From Hyphomicrobiales bacterium (GTDB lineage Bacteria > Pseudomonadota > Alphaproteobacteria > Rhodospirillales > JACKKN01), in contig JACKKN010000002.1 in NCBI GenBank assembly GCA_024236415.1, forward strand, positions 62,001 through 126,000: a stretch of 64,000 nucleotides of DNA, written 5' to 3'. Below, piece by piece: positions 44,416 through 55,316 of the stretch. Below the pieces are notes generated by a model. That model saw only the letters and a program-made list of their open reading frames with translations. It was not told where the DNA came from and ran no database searches. The first letter of the stretch is position 1. Each line of letters starts with the position of its first letter. The position numbers were made by a program, and so were the translations under genes.

Positions 44416-45804
44416 ATCAGGTATCTCGGGAAAAGGACCAGGCGTTTGACCGCGCGGCCGGGCCCAGCATCGGCGCGCTGCTGCGGGCGTCGCGCGAACG
44501 CTGCGGCGAGGACCTGGGCGATGTGGCCGAGCTGCTGTGCATCCGCTACCCCTACCTGGTGGCCATCGAGGAGGGCCGCTTCGCCGACCTGCCGGGCAAG
44601 ACATATGCCACCGGCTTCGTGCGCGCCTATGCCGAGCACCTGGGCCTGGACGCCGAAGAGGTGGTGCGCCGGTTCAAGGACGAGAGCACGGGGATCGAGG
44701 GCGGCGCCGACCTGCACTTCCCCTCGCCGGTGCCCGAATCCACCTTCCCCACAGGCGCCGTGCTGGTCATCGGCCTGGTGGTCGCCGGCCTGGCCTATGG
44801 CGGCTGGCAGTTGAACTCGGCCCGCGACGGCGCCGTCGCCGACCTGATCGCGCCCCTGCCCGACCGCCTGATCGCGCTGCTGCCCGGCGGCAAGGACGGC
44901 GCCGAACCCCTGCCCCCGCCCACCCCCATGCCGCCCGACGTGACCGACCTGCGGCCGGCGGCCGCGGAAACGTCCGCCCCGGCCCCGCAGCCGGCCCCGG
45001 CCATGGCCCCGGCGACGGAGGTGGCGGCGGCCACGCCCCCGGCGACCGCCCCGCCCCGGCACCCGCGCCCGCCCCCGTGTCACCACCCGTGACTCGCCCG
45101 CGGCGGAACCCGCGGCTGCCGCCATGGAAGCGCCGGCGCCGGTACCGGCCGCGCCGCCGGCCCGGGTCGCCGCCGTGACCCCGCCGCCGGCCTCGCGGGT
45201 GACCCCGGCCGACACCCTGGCCACCGCCCAGCCGCCGGCCGCCGATGCCGACGAGACCCCGCCGCCGCCGCCGGCCGCCGAGGCGGCCACGGACGGCACG
45301 GACAGAACCCTGCGCAGGACCGCGACGGACGCTGACTCGGGCGCTGACTCGGGCACCGACTCGGGCGCCGACTCGGGCACCGAAGTGGCCTCGGCGCCGC
45401 CGCCGCCGGATAACCTGTCGCCGGGCATCACCACCCAGGCCGCGGCCCCGCCCCTGGCGCCCGAGGCCATGGTGCCGCCGGCGCCGCCGCCCAGCGAGGA
45501 CACCTCGGCCCAGCAGTATGGCGGCAGCAAGTTCCGCATCCTGGTGCGGGCCCGCTCGGACAGCTGGATCCAGGTCCGCGACGAGACCGGCAACGAGCTG
45601 ATCGTCACCCGCCTGCTGCGCGCCGGCGACAGCTACCGCGTGCCCGACCGCGGCGACCTGACATTGCAGACGGGCAACGCCGGCGCCCTGGAGATCCTGG
45701 TGGACGGCGAGGTGGTGCCCCCCATCGGCCCCGAAGGCGCCGTGCGCCGCCGCGTCGCCCTCAGCGCCCAGCGCCTGCTGGACGGCACCGCCGTGGTCGA
45801 ATAG
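44412..45804 (+). pseudogene. rodZ: RodZ-like cytoskeletal protein, frameshifted in its Pro/Ala linker
   Basis: The N-terminal frame (44412-45092, GTG start) holds a Cro-type HTH at about 17-85 (IGALLRASRERCGEDLGDVAELL, GKTYATGFVRAYAEHLGLD) and one membrane helix near 118-136 (AVLVIGLVVAGLAYGGW), then a Pro/Ala linker ending prematurely at TGA 45090. The C-terminal frame (from about 45079, first ATG 45124, to 45804) continues the linker and ends with the periplasmic DUF4115 domain (RILVRARSDSWIQVRDETGNEL, LLRAGDSYRVPDR). RodZ links MreB to the cell wall machinery and sets rod shape. A net +1 shift, or two single-base losses, is needed to join them. It precedes ispG-hisS as in many proteobacteria. 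Confidence 0.85.
45331..45378 (+). repeat. Four 12-base tandem repeats in the rodZ linker
   Basis: Four copies of a 12-base unit (GCTGACTCGGGC with A/G and T/C variants) encode Asp-Ser-Gly-Ala/Thr repeats. They lie in the linker between membrane helix and DUF4115 domain and are likely prone to copy-number change. Confidence 0.8.
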
Positions 45805-45856
45805 GCCCTGCCGGCCTCCCCCTTTCCGCCGCCCGCCGCCCGGCCGCCGCCCGCCC

Positions 45857-45896
45857 AACGCCCGATCGCCGTCGCCACCGCCGGCATTCGGGCGTT
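45857..45896 (+). other. Hairpin between rodZ and ispG
   Basis: AACGCCCGA (45857-45865) pairs exactly with TCGGGCGTT (45888-45896) around a 22-base GC-rich loop. No U-run follows, so it is a poor intrinsic terminator; it may shape the ispG leader, which starts 60 bases later. Confidence 0.35.
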
Positions 45897-45955
45897 GACC
45901 GCCGGGGGAGGTTGCGGCAAAACACGGCGTCCGCCCGCGCGAGAAGGTTGAAACC

Positions 45956-47194
<1,239 letters not shown>

Positions 47195-47218
47195 TCCCAG
47201 CAGGAAAGTCCCCGTTCC

Positions 47219-48463
47219 ATGGCCAGCCTGAACCCCGTCCGCGGCACCCACGACCTGCTGCCCGAGGCGCGGCGGCGCCACCGCCACGTCGAGGACACGG
47301 CCCGCGCCGTGGCGGCGCGCTACGGCTTCGCCGAGATCGCCACCCCCATCTTCGAGTTCACCGAGGTCTTCGCCCGCACCCTGGGCGACACCTCGGACGT
47401 GGTGACCAAGGAGATGTACACCTTCGAGGACAAGGGCGGCGAGCGCATCACCCTGCGGCCCGAGAACACGGCCAGCGTGGTCCGCGCCTTCCTGTCCAAC
47501 GGTCTGCAGCAGCAGTTGCCGCTGAAGTACTTCTACAACGGCCCCATGTTCCGCTACGAGCGGCCGCAGAAGGGCCGCCAGCGCCAGTTCCACCAGGTCG
47601 GGGTCGAGCTGCTGGGCGTGGCCCAGCCCCAGGGCGACGTCGAGGTCATCGCCACCGGCGCCCAGATCCTGGACCAACTGGGCATCGCCGGCGACGTGGA
47701 GCTGGAGATCAACAGCCTGGGCGACACCGCCAGCCGCGACGCCTACCGTGAAAAGCTGGTGGCCTATTTCGAGGGCCACCTGTCGGCCCTGTCGGAGGAA
47801 AGCCGCGAGCGGCTGACCCGCAACCCCCTGCGCATCCTGGATTCCAAGGACGAGGGCGACAGGGCCCTGGTGGCCGAGGCGCCGCTGATGACCGACAGCC
47901 TGAACGCCGACTCCCGCGTCTTCTTCGACACTGTGCTGGAGGGGCTGGAGACGGCCGGCGTGCCGTACCGCCTGAACCCGCGCCTGGTGCGCGGCCTGGA
48001 CTACTACTGCCACACCGCGTTCGAGTTCACCACCACCACCCTGGGCGCCCAGGGGGCGGTCATCGCCGGCGGCCGCTATGACGGCCTGGTGCAGCAGATG
48101 GGCGGCCCGCCCACCCCCGGGGTCGGCTGGGCCGCGGGCATCGAGCGCCTGGCCATGATGGCCGGCGACCCGCCGCCGCCGCCCCGGCCCATCGCCGTGA
48201 TCCCGGTCGGCGCCGAGGCGCAGACCGCCGCCCTGGGCCTGGCGCAGCGCCTGCGCCGGGCCGGCTTCGCCGTCGACATGGCCTATTCGGGCAACATGGG
48301 CAAGCGCATGAAAAGGGCCAACAGGATCGAGGCCCGCGCCGCCGTGATCCTGGGCACCGACGAGCTGGCCCGGTCCGCCGCCACCCTGCGCGACATGGAC
48401 ACGGGCGAGCAATCGGAAGTACCCTTGACGGCCATCGAGGACCGTCTGGCGTCCTTCACCTAG
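47219..48463 (+). CDS. hisS: Histidyl-tRNA synthetase
   Basis: A 414-residue class II synthetase: motif 1 around RYGFAEIATPIFEFTEVFART, motif 2 FYNGPMFRYERPQKGRQRQFHQVGVE, the histidine loop NPRLVRGLDYYCHTAFEF and motif 3 GGPPTPGVGWAAGIERLAM. A C-terminal anticodon-binding domain follows (about 325-414). It charges tRNA-His. Spacing of 9 bases to hemA suggests one transcript. Confidence 0.97.
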   Translation: MASLNPVRGTHDLLPEARRRHRHVEDTARAVAARYGFAEIATPIFEFTEVFARTLGDTSDVVTKEMYTFEDKGGERITLRPENTASVVRAFLSNGLQQQLPLKYFYNGPMFRYERPQKGRQRQFHQVGVELLGVAQPQGDVEVIATGAQILDQLGIAGDVELEINSLGDTASRDAYREKLVAYFEGHLSALSEESRERLTRNPLRILDSKDEGDRALVAEAPLMTDSLNADSRVFFDTVLEGLETAGVPYRLNPRLVRGLDYYCHTAFEFTTTTLGAQGAVIAGGRYDGLVQQMGGPPTPGVGWAAGIERLAMMAGDPPPPPRPIAVIPVGAEAQTAALGLAQRLRRAGFAVDMAYSGNMGKRMKRANRIEARAAVILGTDELARSAATLRDMDTGEQSEVPLTAIEDRLASFT

Positions 48464-48472
48464 AGGCCGGAA

Positions 48473-49779
48473 ATGCCCGATCCCTCCTCCGCGCCCCATC
48501 CCCTGGTGGTCGGTGCCAACCACCGGTCCAGCTCGCTGACCCTGCGCGACCGGCTGTTCGTGGAGGAGCGCGTCATGCCGGCCTTCCTGCGCCGCCTGCG
48601 CGAGGCCGGGATCGAGCAGGCCATCGTGCTGTCGACCTGCGACCGGGTCGAGGTCCAGGCCGCCCACCCCCAGCCCCAGGCGGCGGCGCCGGTGATCTCG
48701 GCGGTGCTGGCCGAGCACGCCGAGCTGCGCCCGGCGGACCTGAACGGGCAGATCTACACCCTGACCGACGCCGAGGCGGTGAAGCACATCTTCTCGGTGG
48801 CGTCGTCGCTGGACAGTTTGATCATCGGCGAGCCCCAGGTGTTCGGCCAGGTCAAGGACAGCCACCGCCTGGCCCGCGAGGCCGGCCTGGTGGGGTCCGA
48901 CCTGGAGGCCATCCTGCAGGCCGCCTACCACACCGCCAAGCGGGTGCGCAGCGAAACCGCCGTGGGCGAGCGGCCGGTGTCCATCTCGGCCGCCGCCGTG
49001 CAGCTGGCGCGCGACCTGCACGGCGACCTGTCGCGCTGCGCCGGGCTACTGGTGGGCGCCGGCGACATGGGCGAGCTGGTGGCCGGCGACCTGCTGTCGG
49101 CGGGGCTCGACCGCCTGAACGTGGTCCATCCCACGCGCACCCGGGCCGAGCCCATCGCCCGCCACCTGGGCTGCCACGTGGGCGACTACGATCGGCTGGG
49201 CGAGCTGCTGGCCGGCGCCGACGTGGTGCTGACCTCCATGGGCACGCGCACCTACGTCATCGACCCGGCGGCGGTGAAGGCGGCCCTGGCGGCGCGCAAG
49301 CGGCGCCCCATGTTCCTGATCGACACCGGCATCCCCGGCGACATCGACCCGGCCGTGGACAAGCTGGAGGGCGCCTTCCTGTATGACCTGAACGACCTGG
49401 AGAAGGTGGCCATGGAGGGCCGCGCGTCGCGCGAGGGCCAGGCCCGCAACGCCTGGAAGATCCTGGAGGGCGAGTTGGACCTGTTCGTGCGCGGCCGCGC
49501 CGAGCGCGCCGCGGTGCCGGCCCTGACCCGCCTGCGCCAGCACTTCGAGACCGTGCGCCAGGCCGCCCTGCGCGATTCCGGCGGCGACGCCGACAAGGCC
49601 ACCCACCTGCTGATCAACCGGCTGCTGCACACGCCGTCGGAAAGCCTGCGCGAGACGGCGGCGCGCGAGGCGCCCCAGGACGAGGGCGAGCTGAGCCGCG
49701 CCGACCTGGACGCGGCCGAGCGGGTGCTGAGCCGGCTGTTCCGGCTCGAGGACGACGACAAGCGCGGAGACGGAGAGCC

Positions 49780-49783
<4 letters not shown>
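48473..49783 (+). CDS. hemA: Glutamyl-tRNA reductase
   Basis: A 436-residue GluTR. The N-terminal catalytic domain (about 1-165) has GANHRSSSLTLRDRLF, the nucleophile Cys56 in LSTCDRVEV (the more usual motif is TCNR), and FSVASSLDSLIIGEPQVFGQVK. The NADPH Rossmann domain (about 185-320) has LVGAGDMGELVAGDLLSAG; the dimer domain (about 335-436) ends the protein. It reduces Glu-tRNA to glutamate-1-semialdehyde, first step of the C5 route to 5-aminolevulinate. This is unusual for alphaproteobacteria, which mostly use ALA synthase. The hemA-prfA-prmC order resembles gammaproteobacteria. Its stop overlaps prfA (GTGA). Confidence 0.93.
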
Positions 49784-50853
<1,070 letters not shown>

Positions 50854-50861
50854 CGGACACG

Positions 50862-51770
50862 GTGGAGTCCCTGCTGCGCGAGGCCACCGCGGAGTTGCGG
50901 GCGGCCGGGGTCGAGGGCGCTCGCCTGGACGCGCGCCTGTTGCTGGAACGGGCCACGGGCCTGGACCGGGCGCGCCTGCTGGCGGCCTCGCGCGACCCCG
51001 TGGACGCCACGGCCGCGGACCGGTTCCGGGCCCTGGTGGCGGAACGCCGTGCCCGCCGGCCCCTGGCCCAGGTCCTGGGCCGGCGCGAGTTCTGGAGCCT
51101 GGACTTCGCCGTCACCGCCGACACCCTGACCCCGCGCCCCGACAGCGAGACCCTGGTCGAGGCCGCCCTCGCCTTCGCCGCCGACCGCGGCCTGGCGGCG
51201 CCCCGGGTGCTGGACCTGGGCACCGGCACGGGCTGCCTGCTGCTGGCGGTGCTGCACGATCTGCCCGCGGCCACGGGCCTGGGAATCGACGCCAGCGCCG
51301 GCGCCGTGGCGGTGGCCCGCGGCAACGCACGGGCCCTGGGCCTCGACCCCCGCGCCCGATTCGCGGTGGCGGACTGGAACGACGACGCGGCCGGCTGGGC
51401 CGATGCCGGGCCGTTCGACCTGGTGCTGGCGAATCCCCCCTACATCCGCGACGGCGACATCCCGGGCCTGGAACCCGAGGTGGCCGTGCACGAGCCGCGC
51501 CGGGCCCTGGCCGGCGGCGCCGACGGGCTGGACGCCTACCGCGCCCTGACCGCGCGCCTGGACCGCTGGCTGGCCCCCGGGGGTGCCGCCTTCCTTGAAC
51601 TGGGGGCGGGCCAGGACGGCGCGGTGGCGGCCCTGGCCGCGGCGGCGGGCCTGTCCGTGGCCGCCGTGGCCCGGGACCTGGCGGGGATCGCCCGCTGCCT
51701 GGTCCTGCGCCGTTCCGGCGGCGACGATTTAATAAAAAAAACAGTTGGAAATGGCGGAGAACCCGACTAG
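50862..51770 (+). CDS. prmC: Release-factor glutamine N5-methyltransferase
   Basis: A methyltransferase of about 302 residues. An N-terminal helical domain (LLREATAELRAAGVEGARLDARLLLERATG) precedes the SAM domain with RREFWSLDFAVTADTLTPRPDSETLVE, motif I VLDLGTGTGCLLLAVL and the catalytic NPPY in LVLANPPYIRDGD, then EPRRALAGGADGLDAYRAL. It methylates Gln of the GGQ loop of RF1 and RF2. The start is uncertain: GTG 50862 is chosen; a CTG at 50850 overlapping the prfA stop is also in frame. The C-terminus extends by a short lysine-containing tail ending at 51770. Confidence 0.93.
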   Translation: MESLLREATAELRAAGVEGARLDARLLLERATGLDRARLLAASRDPVDATAADRFRALVAERRARRPLAQVLGRREFWSLDFAVTADTLTPRPDSETLVEAALAFAADRGLAAPRVLDLGTGTGCLLLAVLHDLPAATGLGIDASAGAVAVARGNARALGLDPRARFAVADWNDDAAGWADAGPFDLVLANPPYIRDGDIPGLEPEVAVHEPRRALAGGADGLDAYRALTARLDRWLAPGGAAFLELGAGQDGAVAALAAAAGLSVAAVARDLAGIARCLVLRRSGGDDLIKKTVGNGGEPD

Positions 51771-51807
51771 TTTCAATCTATCAGGCGGCTACGGCCAGCC
51801 GATGGAA

Positions 51808-51825
51808 CGGCGTCAAGGGACGCCG
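51808..51825 (+). other. Stem-loop in the leader of the DUF4167 gene
   Basis: CGGCGTC-AAGG-GACGCCG forms a perfect 7-pair stem with a 4-base loop, 37 bases after prmC. It lacks a U-tract, so it is more likely a leader or partial terminator structure than a full terminator. Confidence 0.35.
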
Positions 51826-51959
51826 GAATGGATCGAATTCCCTCCTCGCGAAGCGTTGGGCGATGAGTCGAAAGGCGGCGGATTCCGTCTTATGTGACGA
51901 CCGCCCCGGCCCCGGCGAAGGGAACGGACGACCACACGAAAATACGACAATCAGGTGTC

Positions 51960-52589
51960 ATGAAACACAGCTCAAGCACCCGGCGCGGACGTTCCCGCGG
52001 TAATGGCAAGCGCCATCCCGCGCAAAAGAACAACTATGAGAGCAACGGACCCGACGTGAAGATCCGCGGCACCGCGCAGCAGGTGCTGGAGAAATACCTG
52101 GCCCTGGGCCGGGACGCCACGTCGAGCGGCGACCGAATCGCCGCCGAGGCCTACTTCCAGCACGCCGAGCACTATTTCCGGCTGATCAACAACGCCGAGG
52201 CCCAGAACCAGCTGCGCCAGCAGCGTGGCCGCAGCACCCCGCAGAACGGCGGCGACGGCTTCGACGACGGCGACGGCGACGGCGACGGCGACGACCAGGG
52301 CATGGACTCGGCGGCCATGGGCCCCGACGACAACGACATCCCGGGCATGAGCGACCAGCCCGAGCTGCCGCCCTCGATCACCCGCGCGCCCCAGTTCGGG
52401 AAATCGGCCGAACGCCGCGCCAGCCCGGCGGAACCCCAGGGCGGGTCCGACGACGGCGACGGCGGCGATGCGGGCGATGCGACGGACGGCGGCGAGGGCA
52501 CCCGGCCGCGGCGCCGCGGCCCCGGCCGCCCGCGCCGCGCCAAGGGCGAGGCCGGCGGCGACCCGTCCAAGGAGACGGCCCCGGCCTGA
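51960..52589 (+). CDS. DUF4167 family protein
   Basis: A protein of about 209 residues. It starts with basic MKHSSSTRRGRSRGNGKRHP, followed by the DUF4167 core YESNGPDVKIRGTAQQVLEKYLALGRDA and RIAAEAYFQHAEHYFRLIN in pieces (about 25-80), and then a low-complexity acidic and basic tail including a Gly-Asp run (DGDGDGDGDD, about 105-115) and RPRRRGPGRPRRAKG. The family is alphaproteobacterial and probably nucleic-acid binding because of its basic ends; function is unproven. ATG 51960 is preferred to a GTG at 51894 because homologues begin with the basic stretch. Position after prmC is typical. Confidence 0.85.
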   Translation: MKHSSSTRRGRSRGNGKRHPAQKNNYESNGPDVKIRGTAQQVLEKYLALGRDATSSGDRIAAEAYFQHAEHYFRLINNAEAQNQLRQQRGRSTPQNGGDGFDDGDGDGDGDDQGMDSAAMGPDDNDIPGMSDQPELPPSITRAPQFGKSAERRASPAEPQGGSDDGDGGDAGDATDGGEGTRPRRRGPGRPRRAKGEAGGDPSKETAPA

Positions 52590-52603
52590 CGCCGCGGCAC
52601 CTT

Positions 52604-52633
52604 GCGAATCGGCGCGAATCGACGCGAATCGAC
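52604..52633. repeat. Three 10-base tandem repeats
   Basis: GCGAATCGGC, GCGAATCGAC, GCGAATCGAC run without gaps at 52604-52633 in the 48-base gap between the convergent DUF4167 and MOSC genes. No hairpin or coding role is evident. Confidence 0.85.
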
Positions 52634-52637
52634 CGCT

Positions 52638-53390
52638 TCAGATCACGGTGATGGCATCGCCCACGGCGATGGCCGCGGCCGCCTCGGCGCGGGCGTAGAC
52701 CCCCATGTCGATGTGGCCGAATCCGACCTGCAGGGCCTTGACCAGGTTCATGTCCCGCTCCCCCGTGGCCGGGTTGACCCCGGTGGCGGCGCAGCGGTCG
52801 ATGCGCTTGGTCACGGTCAGGCGCGCGGCACCGATGCGGATCTCGCGGTCGACCCAGGTGAACTCCACCCAGGGCTCGTCGCTCTCGAAGATGACGTTGC
52901 CGCGGAACCGCACCGGGTCGATGGGCCCGCCGGCGACCCGTTCCAGGTCGCGCACCGAGGCCATGTTGATCAGCGACACCACCTTGTTGCGGTGGTCCGA
53001 GAACATGTGCCCTGGGGCATCGACGATCTTCACCTCGCCGTGCAGCTCGCTCTTCATGTAGGCCTCGAAGAACTCCTCCAGGATCGACCGCCCCAGGGCC
53101 TGGGTCATGCAGCCGCGCGCCACCTGGCGCCCCTGGCGCAGCACGGTCAGTGTTTCGGTGCCGGCGTCGTACCGGGTTTCCAGGGCCGCCAGGCGGTCGT
53201 TGCGCATGAGCATCAGGAAATGGGTCTTGGGCAGCCATTCCGGGTTGTCGCGGTCGAACCCGATCTCGCCGTGGGCCAGGGCGAAACGGCGGTCGTGGGG
53301 CAGGCCCTCGCCGGGGCTCAGGTCCACGGTCTCCAGCGCCTGGGGGCTCAGCCCCTTGACGGGATAGCGGTGGATCGCGGTCACCTGCAT
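52638..53390 (-). CDS. MOSC domain protein
   Basis: A 250-residue protein with an N-terminal MOSC_N beta barrel (VTAIHRYPVKGLSPQALETVDLSPGEGLPHDRRFAL in pieces, about 2-110) and a C-terminal MOSC domain (about 125-245) containing VRFRGNVIFES, WVDREIRIGAARLTVTKRIDRC with the conserved Cys, ATGVNPATGERD and GVYARAEAAAAIAVGD. Related proteins (YcbX, mARC, MoCo sulfurase C-domain) bind molybdenum cofactor and reduce N-hydroxylated compounds; activity here is inferred. No cofactor genes are nearby. Confidence 0.88.
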   Translation of the reverse strand: MQVTAIHRYPVKGLSPQALETVDLSPGEGLPHDRRFALAHGEIGFDRDNPEWLPKTHFLMLMRNDRLAALETRYDAGTETLTVLRQGRQVARGCMTQALGRSILEEFFEAYMKSELHGEVKIVDAPGHMFSDHRNKVVSLINMASVRDLERVAGGPIDPVRFRGNVIFESDEPWVEFTWVDREIRIGAARLTVTKRIDRCAATGVNPATGERDMNLVKALQVGFGHIDMGVYARAEAAAAIAVGDAITVI

Positions 53391-53469
53391 GGTCTCAACC
53401 TCGTTCGTGGCGCGGGGCCGGCATCATCGACGGGCCGGCGCGTTTTGTCCACCCACACCGGCCGGTCCG

Positions 53470-55143
53470 TCACAGGATGTTCGAGCCGCCGAGGTCCACC
53501 TGGGTGGTGGCGGTGACCTGGACCCTGGGCGGCGGCGCGCCGGCGCCCAGGCCCACGGTGGCGCCGCCGCCCAGGCCGGCCATCCACGGCGCCGCGGCCG
53601 GCTGGTCCTCGCCGCGGATGCGGCGCAGCAGGGCGTACTGGTCCGGCAGGCTGGCCACCAGGCTGTCCTTGAACTGGCGCAGGCGGTGCTGGAAGGATTC
53701 CCAGTCGGCGCGGGCGATGAAGTTCTCGGCCGGGAACTGTACCCCGTCGAAATACCCCTTGCCGAACAGCACCACCAGGAAGCTGAAGTAGTTGAACAGG
53801 AAGGTGCGGTCGTACCAGTCGTTGTTGGGGAAGGCGTGGCGGTAGCGTTCCAGGCACTCGCGCGCCGAATCGGGAACCTCCATCTCTTCCCGCGCGGTGA
53901 CCCAGTAGGGCGAATCGGTGCGGTTGTTGGCGCAGTAGTGAAGGACGATGAAGTCGCGGATCTCGGCCAGCATGCGGTCCATGACGGCGTTGTAGTGGTC
54001 GGCCAGCGAGGGGTGGAAGTCCAGGTCCGGGAAGTTCGCCGCCAGGGTGCGCACGGCGTTCTCGATCATGAAGATGGCGGTCGACTCCAGGGGCTCGATG
54101 AAGCCGCTGGATAGGCCGATGGCGACGCAGTTCTTCTCCCAGGCCCGGGACAGGCGCCCGACCCGGATGCCGATGGCCCGCGGCTCGGCGTCCTTGCCGG
54201 CCTCGCCCAGGTGGGCCTTGAACTCGGCCATGGCCTCGTCGTCGCTGCGGAACCGGCTGGAGAACACGTACCCGGTGCCGACCCGGGAATACAGCGGCAC
54301 CCGCCACACCCAGCCGGCGCCCAGGGCCGTGGACCGGGTGCAGGGTTCCAGCCGGGTCGGGTCGGGGTGGGGAAGCTGCACCGCCAGGGCGCGATCGTTC
54401 AGCAGGAAGCGGTCATAGCTTTCGAACGGCACGCCCAGGACCTTCTGGATGATCAGGCCGCGGAACCCGGTGCAGTCGATGACGAACTCCACCGGCCGCC
54501 GCCCGCCCTGGCGCAGGCGCAGGGCGGCGATGAAGCCGCGGTCGTCGACCTCCACGTCGTCGACGTCGTCCAGCACGTGCTGGACCCCGCGCTGCACGGC
54601 GATCTCCTGCAGGAACCCGGCGAACAGGCCGGCGTCCAGGTGGTAGGCGTAGGTCACCCGCCGGGTGTAGTCGCCGTCCTCCAGCAGCCGCGGGCCGCGC
54701 CGGTTGTCGATCAGGGCGCGGCTGGGCGAGATGCAGTCGTCCAGGGTGTCGCCGCCGCCCAGGCCGCCGAACCGGTGGAAATAGTAGGCCGGGTTGTGGC
54801 CACCCACGTTGTCGTCGGCGCTGTAGAAGGGGTGGATGTAGGACATGGGCCCGCCCTTGGCGTCGTGGTCCCAGCCGACGAACCGCACGCCCAGCTTGAA
54901 CGAGGCGTTGCAGCGGCGGATGAACTCGCTCTCCTTGATGCCCAGTTGCTGCAGGAAGTGGGGAATCGTGGGCACCGTGGCCTCGCCGACGCCGACGGTG
55001 GGCACGTTGGGCGATTCGATCAGGGTCACCTTGGTCTTGTGGCGGTCGGCGCGGCCGTTCAGGACCGAGACCAGGAAGGTGGCCGCCATCCACCCGGCGG
55101 TGCCGCCGCCGACGATGGTGATCTCCTTGATGCGCTTGTCCAT
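53470..55143 (-). CDS. Flavin-dependent halogenase (tryptophan halogenase family)
   Basis: A 557-residue protein with all family marks: FAD motif VGGGTAGWMAA at 11-21, GVGEATVP at 51-58, the catalytic Lys83 in CNASFKLGVRF, the WxWxxP motif as WVWRVP at 278-283, and Glu353 with Ser354 in IEPLESTAIF (the chloride/substrate side). It would chlorinate or brominate an electron-rich substrate, using FADH2 from a separate reductase. No peptide synthetase or polyketide genes are near. After about residue 510 it has a Gly/Pro-rich tail (LGGGATVGLGAGAPPPRVQ then VTATTQVDLGG) not usual in the family. The start at 55143 is chosen over 55197 from the FAD motif position. It diverges from a FecR-domain gene. 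Confidence 0.88.
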   Translation of the reverse strand: MDKRIKEITIVGGGTAGWMAATFLVSVLNGRADRHKTKVTLIESPNVPTVGVGEATVPTIPHFLQQLGIKESEFIRRCNASFKLGVRFVGWDHDAKGGPMSYIHPFYSADDNVGGHNPAYYFHRFGGLGGGDTLDDCISPSRALIDNRRGPRLLEDGDYTRRVTYAYHLDAGLFAGFLQEIAVQRGVQHVLDDVDDVEVDDRGFIAALRLRQGGRRPVEFVIDCTGFRGLIIQKVLGVPFESYDRFLLNDRALAVQLPHPDPTRLEPCTRSTALGAGWVWRVPLYSRVGTGYVFSSRFRSDDEAMAEFKAHLGEAGKDAEPRAIGIRVGRLSRAWEKNCVAIGLSSGFIEPLESTAIFMIENAVRTLAANFPDLDFHPSLADHYNAVMDRMLAEIRDFIVLHYCANNRTDSPYWVTAREEMEVPDSARECLERYRHAFPNNDWYDRTFLFNYFSFLVVLFGKGYFDGVQFPAENFIARADWESFQHRLRQFKDSLVASLPDQYALLRRIRGEDQPAAAPWMAGLGGGATVGLGAGAPPPRVQVTATTQVDLGGSNIL

Positions 55144-55316
55144 GTGCCTCCCCCGGCGGTCCGAATCGGCCCCCATCATACACCAAGGCCCTCGCACCGC
55201 GCAGCGCCGGGGGACAGGCCGCGGAATGCCGCCGGCCCCGCTCGGCCATGGCCATGGACCGGGCCCTTGGGCTAGAATGGTGGCCGGCCCGACTGGCGTG
55301 AAAGGGGTGGAACGTC

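Noticed and set aside
45857..45896. Intrinsic terminator before ispG
   Set aside because: Stem is perfect but the loop is long and no U-tract follows, so it is listed only as a hairpin.
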